Below are positions 45,390 through 56,400 of a stretch of 64,000 nucleotides of DNA, piece by piece. The position numbers and the translations under genes were made by a program. Source of the DNA: Aulostomus chinensis (Eukaryota; Chordata; Actinopteri; Syngnathiformes; Aulostomidae); assembly GCA_037954235.1 (NCBI GenBank), contig JBBMOA010000001.1, forward strand, positions 6,524,001-6,588,000, in the 5' to 3' direction. The notes under the pieces were generated by a model. It worked only from the letters and a program-made list of their open reading frames with translations. It did no database searches and had not been told where the DNA came from. Position 1 is the stretch's first letter. Every line of letters begins with the position of its first letter.

Positions 45390-45500
45390 ATGAAAGCTGT
45401 TGAGGCCACAGTTGCTGATGAAGTGGTCAGATTTCTCCAGTGGTTCTTGGTTCAGGGAGCTGGAGCTGGAGCTGCTCTCAGGCACCACCAGGACGTAATC
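45390..45500 (-). pseudogene. Laminin alpha-like exon block 5
   Basis: 111 nt after a strong acceptor (TCTGTCTCTCCAG): DYVLVVPE, a serine run, LNQEPLEKSDHFISNCGLNS and FH. VLVVPE and EPLxKSxxFIxNCG are laminin alpha signatures; NCGxNSF is closer to alpha-3 than alpha-5. The seven serines come from an AGCTCC repeat. The donor GTCAAG is weak. Confidence 0.78.
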
Positions 45501-45622
45501 CTGGAGAGACAGAAGGAAGAAGTCCAGGCCTGACAGAGGAGAAGGAGGCACAGAGTAGAAACAGCAGATACGTGTGGGGAAAGGGAGAGGGTATCAGTCC
45601 AGCAGAGGAGCAGGAAACCTAC

Positions 45623-45760
45623 CACCACAGGGCTCTGCCTGCAGGAACCTGCAGGTGAGGAGGACCTGGTGGTCCGGCACATCCAGAATGATCTGGTTTT
45701 CAGACACCGGCACATTTCGGCAGCCGTAAGCGTGGGGACAGAAGGAGGCGTTGGCGTGGC
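45623..45760 (-). pseudogene. Laminin alpha-like exon block 4
   Basis: Encodes (G)HANASFCPHAYGCRNVPVSE followed by NQIILDVPDHQVLLTCR, matching the FCPHxxGCR signature of laminin alpha-3 and alpha-5. The acceptor TTTGCGTCTTTCAG is strong; the donor is probably GTAGGT (45617-45622). The phase does not fit the next block cleanly. Confidence 0.78.
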
Positions 45761-45845
45761 CTGAAAGACGCAAACAACCATCTCCATTTTAATGTTTCTC
45801 AATCAGCCGGAGCAGGAAAGCTAAGATGAATCAAAGATCCTCCAC

Positions 45846-45970
45846 CCTGCCAGATCCGACCCTGGTAATGTAGACCTGCACAGGGTGGGTGGGGTGGAGC
45901 GGCTGGTGGTGGTGGAGGATGAAGACGTATCTGCCCAAAGCCTGGACACGGTGGAGTCCACCGCAGCGTT
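45846..45970 (-). pseudogene. Laminin alpha-like exon block 3, frameshifted
   Basis: The acceptor CTTCTACTCAG is good. In the phase expected from block 2 it begins NAAVD, but the recognisable laminin sequence LGRYVFILHHHQPLHPTHPV + QVYITR lies in another frame, implying an indel near the start of the block. The donor is probably GTGGAG at 45840-45845. CCACCACCAC in the coding strand is a small trinucleotide run. Confidence 0.7.
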
Positions 45971-46614
45971 CTGAGTAGAAGGATGAGAGCGATGTTCAAT
46001 GGTACATGTTTTCTTTCCTGAACCGCCGATGTTTCCAATCACGAATCTCAGTCATGAGATTTGAACCTTATGGAGGAGTTCAAAAGTGTCAAACTGGGCC
46101 GGTCTCCATTTTATGAGTCCGGAGACCGAGGATAAAACTACAAGTCCCTGGTTCAGATTTGACTCGTCTGAATCCAAACACAGCAGCGTTCTTCCACCAG
46201 GCCAGATGAGTTGATCATGATAACAAGATATCTTCATGCTACTACAACACACAAACTCATCACGAGAAAAGACTTCATGGTGGAACAACAAATCTCCTCC
46301 CAATGGGAAAAACATTGAGTTGAACAATCAACTTTTCCATGATGACATGGAGAGCTTGGCAGCAGCAGCAGGCTTCCATTGGGGGCTGATATGCCAGCTC
46401 CACTTAGCCTTCTTTGGAATGGTTTCACCTGGAGTGATGCTGTTATTGAGACCTTTTATCTGGAACAACACCACCTGCATGGAGACTGAGGACTTCAACA
46501 GATGCAGATGTTGACCCAGAATAAATCTAAATATTCCAGATGTGTTAAATCAATCCAGCAGCAGTGGTGGGAGCGTCGTAAACTCACTCACTCAGCAGCC
46601 GTCAGCCTCCGTAC

Positions 46615-46666
46615 CTGCACGGAGTCCAGCCTGATGTGGTCTCTGTTGTCTGCTCCCAGAGGTGGT
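46615..46666 (-). pseudogene. Laminin alpha-like exon block 2
   Basis: 52 nt encoding (R)PPLGADNRDHIRLDSVQ, with donor GTACGG. The phase joins block 1 (AG + A gives R). The acceptor GGTGACAG has a weak pyrimidine tract. DHIRLDSVQ is typical of the region before the laminin segment GRVPxLGRYVF. Confidence 0.7.
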
Positions 46667-46808
46667 CTGTCACCTCTGAACCAGGGGGCTCATCTCTCTG
46701 GTGGGAGGTCAGTGGAGGAGCTGCAGCGGGGGAGGCCAGGATGGGCTCCTGGAGGAGGAGCTCTGGCCCTCCTTCAGCACCAGCCAGTGGGAGGGAGTTT
46801 GGAAACCT

Positions 46809-48369
46809 GAGGGGACACAGGAGGAGCTACAGGGGGAGGGAAGGTGGATCAGAACCGTTCTAACAAGAGCGCTGAGGGGACACAGGAGGAGCTACAGGGG
46901 GAGGGAAGGTGGATCAGAACCGTTCTAACAAGAGCACTGAGGGGACACAGGAGGAGCTACAGGGGGAGGGAAGGTGGATCAGAACCCTTCTAACAAGAGC
47001 GCTGAGGGGACACAGGAGGAGCTTCAGGGGGAGGGAAGGTGGATCAGAACCGTTCTAACAAGAGCTCTGAGGGGACACAGGAGGATCTACAGGGGGAGGG
47101 AAGGTGGATCAGAACCGTTCTAACAAGAGCTCTGAGGGGACACAGGAGGAGCTACAGGGGGAGGGAAGGTGGATCAGAACCCTTCTAACAAGAGCGCTGA
47201 GGGGACACAGGAGGAGCTTCAGGGGGAGGGAAGGTGGATCAGAACCGTTCTAACAAGAGCTCTGAGGGGACACAGGAGGATCTACAGGGGGAGGGAAGGT
47301 GGATCAGAACCGTTCTAACAAGAGCTCTGAGGGGACACAGGAGGAGCTACAGGGGGAGGGAAGGTGGATCAGAACCCTTCTAACAAGAGCGCTGAGGGGA
47401 CACAGGAGGAGCTTCAGGGGGAGGGAAGGTGGATCAGAACCGTTCTAACAAGAGCGCTGAGGGGACACAGGAGGAGCTACAGGGGGAGGGAAGGTGGATC
47501 AGAACCGTTCTAACAAGAGCGCTGAGGGGACACAGGAGGAGCTACAGGGGGAGGGAAGGTGGATCAGAACCGTTCTAACAAGAGCCTGAGGGAACACAGG
47601 AGGAGCTACAGGGGAGGGAAGGTGGATCAGAACCGTTCTAACATGAGCGCTGAGGGGACACAGGAGGAGCTACAGGGGGAGGGAAGGTGGATCAGAACCG
47701 TTCTAACAAGAGCCTGAGGGGACACAGGAGGAGCTACAGGGGGAGGGAAGGTGGATCAGAACCGTTCTAACAAGAGCGCTGAGGGGACACAGGAGGAGCT
47801 ACAGGGGGAGGGAAGGTGGATCAGAACCGTTCTAACAAGAGCGCTGAGGGGACACAGGAGGAGCTACAGGGGGAGGGAAGGTGGATCAGAACTGTTCTAA
47901 CAAGAGCGCTGAGGGGACACAGGAGGAGCTACAGGGGGAGGGAAGGTGGATCAGAACCGTTCTAACAGGAGCGCTGAGGGGACACAGGAGGAGCTACAGG
48001 GGGAGGGAAGGTGGATCAGAACCGTTCTGACAAGAGCGCTGAGGGGACACAGGAGGAGCTACAGGGGGAGGGAAGGTGGATCAGAACCGTTCTGACAAGA
48101 GCGCTGAGGGGACACAGGAGGAGCTACAGCGGGAGGGAAGGTGGATCAGAACCATTCTAACAAGACCGCTGAGGGGACACAGGAGGAGCTACAGGGGGAG
48201 GGAAGGTGGATCAGAACCGTTCTAACAAGAGCGCTGAGGGGACACAGGAGGAGCTACAGGGGGGGGGGGGGAGGTGGATCAGAACCATTCTAACAAGAGC
48301 GCTGAGGGGACACAGGAGGAGCTACAGGAGGGGGGGGGAGGTGGATCAGAACCGTTCTAACAAGAGTGC
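46809..48369 (+). repeat. 65-bp G-rich minisatellite, about 24 copies
   Basis: The unit begins GAGGGGACACAGGAGGAGCT, continues ACAGGGGGAGGGAAGGTGG and ends with TTCTAACAAGAGCGCT, 65 bp long. Copies are almost identical. In the first part a three-unit (195-bp) higher-order pattern is visible from the CCCTTC, GCTTCAG and GATCTAC variants. The last two copies have expanded G runs (up to 12 G). It occupies the intron between laminin-like blocks 1 and 2. The unit is not a multiple of three. The G-rich strand could form quadruplexes. Confidence 0.93.
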
Positions 48370-48400
48370 TGTCCCACTAATATTCCTCACAAGAACCCAC

Positions 48401-48498
48401 CTGTCAAGGGGGAACCGTCCATGGGTGCTGATGCAGCGGACTGAAGGTTCAACGTAGTCCATGCTGAACTGGTCTTTAGGCACCAGGTGGACTTTGTG
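48401..48498 (-). pseudogene. Laminin alpha-like exon block 1
   Basis: 98 nt encoding HKVHLVPKDQFSMDYVEPSV and RCISTHGRFPLD. The acceptor is a T-rich tract ending AG (rc at 48499-48500) and the donor is GTGGGT (rc 48395-48400). Phase 0 in, phase 2 out. The 65-bp minisatellite begins immediately after its donor. Confidence 0.7.
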
Positions 48499-48707
48499 CT
48501 AAAAAAAGCAGCAAAAAACAAACAAACACAAAAAGGGGAGAATTTTAACAAAAGTATGCAAATGAGCTGAAGATCAAAATACAAAAAGTAAATCAAGGTT
48601 TTTTTTTTCAAATGATTGCCTGCTATTTAGCTAAGAGAAGGACAAATGTCAATCAAGATGTCAGAATGGAACGATCCCACTGGCTTCTGGTCAAGGGAAC
48701 CATGGAG
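48499..48707. other. AT-rich intron or flank sequence
   Basis: Contains A runs and a T run (48598-48608). No gene recognised. Confidence 0.45.
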
Positions 48708-48815
48708 ATGCTAACTTCCTGTTGGACTATCAGGGTGTCTCATCCCTGACATGCTAACTTCCTGTTGGACTATCAGGGTGTCTCATCCCTGACATGCTAA
48801 CTTCCTGTTGGACTA
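48708..48815 (+). repeat. 43-bp direct tandem repeat, 2.5 copies
   Basis: Units starting ATGCTAACTTCCTGTTGGAC at 48708, 48751 and 48794, the third truncated at GGACTAT. Exactly 43 bp like the satellite, but the sequence is unrelated, so the equal length is probably chance. Confidence 0.85.
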
Positions 48816-48819
48816 TAAA

Positions 48820-49300
48820 GCCTGATTTAAGTCTGATTTATGCTTCTGTGTCGAGTAGTATTCGTACCTACGCCGAAGCCTTAAACGCGCCTCCAAAATA
48901 TCCTGCCTCCGCAACGCGTCGCCGCGGGGTGACGTCACCGTCGAGGACTGTAATTGGTCCGCTCAAAACGTCATTTCCGGTTCAGTCGCAGCACAACAAC
49001 ACCGCCATTTTCAAAGTTTCTGAGGTGACAGCGTCAAGAAAAAATGGACCAAGACGAAGAAAGGTGTATTCGCGGCACTACAAAGACTAACAAATTGCCA
49101 ACAATTGTTGTCTGTGACCGGAAGAAAACCAAGGAATCCGACAAGAGCCCCGTAAACAATACAAAGACAAAGCCACACCCCCTAGCGGCTTGGCGGTGAA
49201 TTGCAGAGCAACGCGTTCCCGCGACTCAGAATAAACCAGGCTTTCCAGTCGCACCTGTTTTACGCCCCCGTGCCAGATAAGGACCCCCATCGGGCTGTGC
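48820..49300 (+). mobile_element. Probable PIF/Harbinger-type element fragment
   Basis: TTTATGCTTCTGTGTCGAGT, ACGCGTCGCCGCGGGGTGAC, AATTGGTCCGCTCAAAACGT and CGCCATTTTCAAAG, followed by ATGGACCAAGACGAAGAAAG, resemble the 5' part of fish Harbinger-like DNA transposons, where a CpG-rich stretch precedes a short acidic ORF. A palindromic TGACGTCA lies at 48930-48937. No transposase domain is present. The assignment rests on memory of the pattern, so it is tentative. Confidence 0.35.
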
Positions 49301-49675
49301 CACTCTGGAGGGAGCGCGTCTCACAGTCAGTCAGCGGAACCATGCGGATCCGGGCCGGGGCTGTGGGAAGGAGCGTCAATTGTATCGGGTTGTTGTTTTC
49401 TGGACTGCAGCAGAACAGGAGCAGCCGGGACTGGAATGTAGAAGTAGGTTATCTTGAAGTTGACTAAGTTATGGTGAACGATATTGTGGTTCAACACTTG
49501 AATGAGCTTTAAGGCAAACATATTTCATGAGGAAACAACGCCGGAATTGGACGGATTTCAGCGGCACACAACAACGTATCCGATACACCTCATTGGAAAC
49601 CTGGTGGTCTAAGACTAAGAAACACCAGTCACCATGAAGAAAGGAACTTTTAGCTGAGTACTCATGTTCTTTTCT
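49301..49675. other. Anonymous DNA before the ZBED-like fragment
   Basis: No domain recognised. May be the 5' non-coding part of the element that follows. Confidence 0.4.
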
Positions 49676-50380
49676 GCAGGTTGAATGTGGCATTTGTTGG
49701 ACAGAAGCGTCTCATCTCAACAAAAGCACCTCTTCAGTGCTGAGGCATGATGGGGCCAGGCATGAGAATGAAGTCCCAGATCCACCAGGATGAACTCAGG
49801 TATACAGCCACTCTCCAACTGACTCACAGTTGCTTCACTGATCATTAATTCCTATTCATTTCTTCTCTCCTTCATCTTTAACCATCCAGCTTCCAGGAAG
49901 CAGATGCTGGATGAGGCTCTGCTGAATTTGATCCTGAAGGACTGCCAGCCCCTCAGCACTGTTGAGAGGGAAGGGTTCAGGGAACTGGTTCAGGTCCTTG
50001 AGCCTCATATGTTTGCCAACCAGAAAGGTTTGTGTGGAAATGATCTAAAGCAGTCGTTGATATCTCCAGTTTATTTCATCTCTAATTTCAATGTATTGAT
50101 TTACTCTGGGTGTCATTTTGAGACCATCAAACAAACGGTGGCTAAAAAGTACCAGGAGGAACGGGAAGGAGTGAAAAAGGAAGTCCAGCTGCCATGTGGA
50201 CATCTGTGGACATGGAGGCTCCCTTGGCTCTGACCTGTCACTGCATTAGTGAGAATGAATGTGTTGGGAGTGCAAGACTTTCCACAAAGTCACCCTGCTG
50301 ACAGTTTGGCCCCAGTCCAAAGAGGCCTGATGGAGGACTGGGCCATCACCAACAAAGTCAAGTGTCTTGTGAGCGACGCA
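49676..50380 (+). pseudogene. ZBED/hAT transposase fragment, truncated by satellite
   Basis: Pieces of a hAT-superfamily transposase with BED zinc finger are visible in order: VECGICWTEASHLNKSTSSV + LRHDGARHENE (BED finger, C-x2-C and H residues), then after an intron-like gap KQMLDEALLNLILKDCQPLS + TVEREGFRELVQVLEP (49890-50030), then VAKKYQEEREGVKKEVQ near 50140-50190 and, in another frame, LMEDWAITNKVKCLVSDAE near 50328-50382. Frames are interrupted by stops and the catalytic RNase H-like domain is cut off at the satellite border. A dead element. Confidence 0.8.
50252..50298 (+). repeat. 47-bp direct repeat, inner copy
   Basis: AGAATGAATGTGTTGGGAGT through CAAAGTCACCCTGC, identical to 50380-50426, where the second copy abuts the satellite. 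Confidence 0.9.
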
Positions 50381-50426
50381 GAATGAATGTGTTGGGAGTG
50401 CAAGACTTTCCACAAAGTCACCCTGC
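50380..50426 (+). repeat. 47-bp direct repeat, at the satellite border
   Basis: Perfect copy of 50252-50298; its final GC is also the first two bases of the satellite GCATCATTTTGAGG. The duplication was therefore made during or before joining to block D. Confidence 0.9.
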
Positions 50427-53400
50427 ATCATTTTGAGGTTCGTAGCAACTCTCACTACATCACTGTAGTTTCATTATGAGCTTCATCGCAATTATCACAT
50501 CACTGTCGCATCATTTCTTAAGTAAGTAGCAACTCTCATTACATCATTGTAGAATCATTTCTTACGTTCGTAGCAACTCTCACTACATCACTGTAGCATC
50601 ATTTCTTACGTTCGTAGCAACTCTCACTACATCACTGTAGCATCATTTTGAGGTTCGTAGCAACTCTCACGACATTACTGTAGCATCACTTCTTAGGTTC
50701 GTAGCAACTCTCACTACATCACTGTCGCATCATTTTGAGGATAGTCGCAACTCTCGCGACATTACTGTAGCATCATTTTGAGATTCGTAGCAACTCTCAC
50801 CACATCACTGTAGCATCATTTTGAGGATCGTAGCAACTCTCACCACATCACTGTAGCATCATTTTGAGGATAGTCGCAACTCTCGCGACATCATTGTAGC
50901 ATCATTTCTTAGGGAAGTAGCAACTCTCATTACACCGCTTTAGCATTATTTTGAAATTAATATCAACTCTCACCACATCACTGTAGCATCATTTCTTAGG
51001 TTTGTAGCAACTCTAATTACATCACTTTAGCATCATTTTGAGGTTCGTAGCAACTCTCACAACATTACTGTACCATGATTTTGAGATTAGTACCAACTCT
51101 CATTACATCACTGTAGCATCACTTCTTAGGTTCGTAGCAACTCTCACTACATCACTGTCGCATCATTTTGAGATTCGTAGCAACTCTCACCACATCACTG
51201 TAGCATCATTTTGAGGTTCGTAGCAACTCTCACCACATCACTGTAGCATCATTTTGAGGTTCGTAGCAACTCTCACCACATCACTGTAGCATCACTTCTT
51301 AGGTTTGTCGCAACTCTCATTACATCACTTTAGCATCATTTTGAAGATCGTAGCAACTCTCACTACATCACTGTTGCATCATTTTGAGGATAGTAGCAAC
51401 TCTCACGACATTACTTTAGCATCATTTTGAGATTCGGAGCAACTCTCATTACATCACTGTAGCATCATTTTGAAATTCGTAGCAACTCTCACCACATCAC
51501 TGTAGCATCATTTCTTTGGTAAAGAGCAAACCTCATTATATCACTGGAGCATCATTTTGCGGTTCGTAGCAACTCTCACTACATCACTGTAGCATCACTT
51601 CTTAGGTTTGTCGCAACTCTCATTACATCACTTTAGCATCATTTTGAAGATCGTAGCAACTCTCACTACATCACTGTTGCATCATTTTGAGGATAGTAGC
51701 AACTCTCACAACATTACTTTAGCATCATTTTGAGATTCGTAGCAACTCTCATTACATCACTGTAGCATCATTTTGAGGTTCGTAGCAACTCTCACCACAT
51801 CACTGTAGCATCATTTCTTAGGTAAATAGCAACCCTCATTACATCACTGTAGCATCATTTTGAGGTTCGTAGCAACGCTCACTACATCACTGTCGCATCA
51901 TTTCTTAGGGAAGTAGCAACTCTCATTACACTGCTTTAGCATTATTTTGAAATTACTATCAACTCTCACCACATCACTGTAGCATCACTTCTTAGGTTTG
52001 TCGCAACTCTCATTACATAACTTTAGCATCATTTTGAGGATCGTAGCAACTCTCACGACATCACTGTCGCATCATTTTGAGATTCGTAGCAACTCTCACC
52101 ACATCACTGTAGCATCATTTTGAGGTTCGTAGCAACTTTCACCACATCACTGTAGCATCATTTTGAGGTTCGTAGCAACTCTCATTACATCACTTTAGAA
52201 TCATTTTGAGGATCGTAGCAACTCTCACCACATCACTGTAGCATCATTTCTTAGGAAAGTAACAACTCTCATTGCATCACTTTAGCGTGATTTTGAAATT
52301 ACTATCAACTCTCACGACATCACTGTAGCATCATTTTGAGGTCCGTAGCAACTCTCACCACATCACTGTAGCATCATTTCTTAGGTAAATAGCAACCCTC
52401 ATTACATCACTGTAGCATCATTTCTTAGGTAAATAGCAACTCTCACCACATCACTGTAGCATCATTTCTTAGGTAAATAGCAACCCTCATTATATCACTG
52501 GAGCATCATTTTGCGGTTCGTAGCAACTCTCACTACATCACTGTAGCATCACTTCTTAGGTTTGTCGCAACTCTCATTACATCACTTTAGCATCATTTTG
52601 AAGATCGTAGCAACTCTCACTACATCACTGTTGCATCATTTTGAGGATAGTAGCAACTCTCACGACATTACTTTAGCATCATTTTGAGATTCGTAGCAAC
52701 TCTCATTACATCACTGTAGCATCATTTTGAGGTTCGTAGCAACTCTCACCACATCACTGTAGCATCATTTCTTAGGTAAATAGCAACCCTCATTACATCA
52801 CTGTAGCATCATTTTGAGGTTCGTAGCAACGCTCACTACATCACTGTCTAATCATTTCTTAGGGAAGTAGCAACTCTCATTACACTGCTTTAGCATTATT
52901 TTGAAATTACTATCAACTCTCACCACATCACTGTAGCATCACTTCTTAGGTTTGTAGCAACTCTCACGACATCACTGTCGCATGATTTTGAGATTCGTAG
53001 CAACTCTCACCACATCACTGTAGCATCATTTTGAGGTTCGTAGCAACTCTCACCACATCACTGTAGCATCATTTCTTAGGTTTGTAGCAACTCTCATTAC
53101 ATCACTTTAGAATCATTTTGAGGATCGTAGCAACTCTCACCACATCACTGTAGCATCATTTCTTAGGAAAGTAACAACTCTCATTGCATCACTTTAGCGT
53201 GATTTTGAAATTACTATCAACTCTCACGACATCACTGTAGCATCATTTCTTAGGTAAATAGCAACTCTCACCACATCACTGTAGCATCATTTCTTAGGTA
53301 AATAGCAACCCTCATTACATCACTGTAGCATCATTTTGAGGTTCGTAGCAACTCTCACCACATCACTGTAGCATCATTTCTTAGGTTTGTAGCAACTCTC

Positions 53401-56400
53401 ATTACATCACTTTAGAATCATTTTGAGGATCGTAGCAACTCTCACCACATCACTGTAGCATCATTTCTTTGGAAAGTAACAACTCTCATTGCATCACTTT
53501 AGCGTGATTTTGAAATTACTATCAACTCTCACGACATCACTGTAGCATCATTTTGAGGTTCGTAGCAACTCTCACCACATCACTGTAGCATAATTTGTTA
53601 GGTAAATAGCAACCCTCATTACATCACTGTAGCATCATTTCTTAGGTAAATAGCAACTCTGACCACATCACTGTAGCATCATTTCTTAGGTAAATAGCAA
53701 CCCTCATTATATCACTGGAGCATCATTTTGCGGTTCATAGCAACTCTCACGACATCACTGTAGCATCACTTCTTAGGTTTGTCGCAACTCTCATTACATC
53801 ACTTTAGCATCATTTTGAAGATCGTAGCAACTCTCACGACATCACTGTTGCATCATTTTGAGGATAGTAGCAACTCTCACGACATTATTTTAGCATCATT
53901 TTGAGATTCGTAGCAACTCTCATTACATCACTGTAGCATCATTTTGAGGTTCGTAGCAACTCTCACCACATCACTGTAGCATCATTTCTTAGGTAAATAG
54001 CAACCCTCATTGCATCACTGTAGCATCATTTTGAGGTTCGTAGCAACGCTCACGACATCACTGTCGCATCAATTCTTAGGGAAGTAGCAACTCTCATTAC
54101 ACTGCTTTAGCATTATTTTGAAATTACTATCAACTCTCACCACATCACTGTAGCATCACTTCTTAGGTTTGTAGCAACTCTCATTACATCACTTTAGCAT
54201 CATTTTGAGATTCGTAGCAACTCTCATTACATCACTGTAGCATCATTTTGAGGTTCGTAGCAACTCTCACCACATCACTGTAGCATCATTTCTTAGGTAA
54301 ATAGCAACCCTCATTACATCACTGTAGCATCATTTTGAGGTTCGTAGCAACGCTCACTACATCACTGTCTAATCATTTCTTAGGGAAGTAGCAACTCTCA
54401 TTACACTGCTTTAGCATTATTTTGAAATTACTATCAACTCTCACCACATCACTGTAGCATCACTTCTTAGGTTTGTAGCAACTCTCACGACATCACTGTC
54501 TCATGATTTTGAGATTCGTAGCAACTCTCACCACATCACTGTAGCATCATTTTGAGGTTCGTAGCAACTCTCACCACATCACTGTAGCATCATTTCTTAG
54601 GTTTGTAGCAACTCTCATTACATCACTTTAGAATCATTTTGAGGATCGTAGAAACTCTCACCACATCACTGTAGCATCATTTCTTATGAAAGTAACAACT
54701 CTCATTGCATCACTTTAGCGTGATTTTGAAATTACTATCAACTCTCACGACATCACTGTAGCATCATTTCTTAGGTAAAAAGCAACTCTCACCACATCAC
54801 TGTAGCATCATTTCTTAGGTAAATAGCAACCCTCATTACATCACTGTAGCATCATTTTGAGGTTCGTAGCAACTCTCACCACATCACTGTAGCATCATTT
54901 CTGAGGTTTGTAGCAACTCTCATTACATCACTTTAGAATCATTTTGAGGATCGTAGCAACTCTCACCACATCACTGTAGCATCAATTCTTAGGAAAGTAA
55001 CAACTCTCATTGCATCACTTTAGCGTGATTTTGAAATTACTATCAACTCTCACGACATCACTGTAGCATCATTTTGAGGTTCGTAGAAACTCTCACCACA
55101 TCACTGTAGCATAATTTGTTAGGTAAATAGCAACCCTCATTATATCACTGGAGCATCATTTTGCGGTTCGTAGCAACTCTCACTACATCACTGTAGCATC
55201 ACTTCTTAGGTTTGTCGCAACTCTCATTACATCACTTTAGCATCATTTTGAAGATCGTAGCAACTCTCACGACATCACTGTTGCATCATTTTGAGGATAG
55301 TAGCAACTCTCACGACATTATTTTAGCATCATTTTGAGATTCGTAGCAACTCTCATTACATCACTGTAGCATCATTTTGAGGTTCGTAGCAACTCTCACC
55401 ACATCACTTTAGCATCATTTCTTAGGTAAATAGCAACCCTCATTACATCACTGTAGCATCATTTTGAGGTTCGTAGCAACGCTCACTACATCACTGTCTA
55501 ATCATTTCTTAGGGAAGTAGCAACTCTCATTACACTGCTTTAGCATTATTTTGAAATTACTATCAACTCTCACCACATCACTGTAGCATCACTTCTTAGG
55601 TTTGTAGCAACTCTCACGACATCACTGTCGCATGATTTTGAGATTCGTAGCAACTCTCACCACATCACTGTAGCATCATTTTGAGGTTCATAGCAACTCT
55701 CACCACATCACTGTAGCATCATTTTGAGGTTCGTAGCAACTCTCACCACATCACTGTAGCATCATTTCTTAGGTAAATAGCAACCGTCATTACATCACTT
55801 TAGCATCATTTTGAGGATCGTAGCAACTCTCACCACATCACTGTAGCATCATTTTGAGGTTCGTAGCAACTCTCACCACATCACTGTAGCATCATTTCTT
55901 AGGTTTGTAGCAACTCTCATTACATCACTTTAGAATCATTTTGAGGATCGTAGCAACTCTCACCACATCACTGTAGCATCATTTCTTAGGAAAGTAACAA
56001 CTCTCATTGCATCACTTTAGCGTGATTTTGAAATTACTATCAACTCTCACGACATCACTGTAGCATCATTTTGAGGTTCGTAGCAACTCTCACCACATAA
56101 CTGTAGCATCATTTCTTAGGTAAAAAGCAACTCTCACCACATCACTGTAGCATCATTTCTTAGGTAAATAGCAACCCTCATTACATCACTGTAGCATCAT
56201 TTTGAGGTTCGTAGCAACTCTCACTACATCATTGTAGCATTTCTTCTTAGGTTTGTAGCAACTCTCATTGCATCACTTTAGCATCATTTTGAGATTCGTA
56301 GCAACTCTCACGACATTACTGTTGCATGATTTTAAGATTTGTAGCAACTCTCATTACATCACTGTAGCATCACTTCTTAGGTTCGTAGCAACTCTCACTA

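Larger units (their letters stand above)
44837..48498 (-). pseudogene. Laminin alpha-like gene remnant, six exon blocks
   Basis: Six exon-like blocks in the right order on the minus strand encode consecutive parts of a laminin alpha chain (alpha-3/alpha-5 type), a secreted basement-membrane protein: the segment before and through the conserved L4-like region with LDYVLVVPE, then a laminin EGF-like repeat (GALPCACHEVGA ... VIGRDC). Splice sites are visible for most blocks. Signs of decay: a frame change inside the third block, unmatched splice phases between blocks three, four and five, and lost cysteines in the EGF-like repeat. Only a small internal piece of the large gene is in the window. 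A divergent functional gene is less likely but cannot be excluded. Confidence 0.75.

Noticed and set aside
46701..48457. Coding tandem-repeat protein in the 65-bp minisatellite
   Set aside because: The unit is not a multiple of three, frames are short and the region lies in an intron of the laminin-like remnant.
48708..48815. Relation between the 43-bp tandem repeat here and the 43-bp satellite
   Set aside because: Only the length is equal; the sequences share no similarity.
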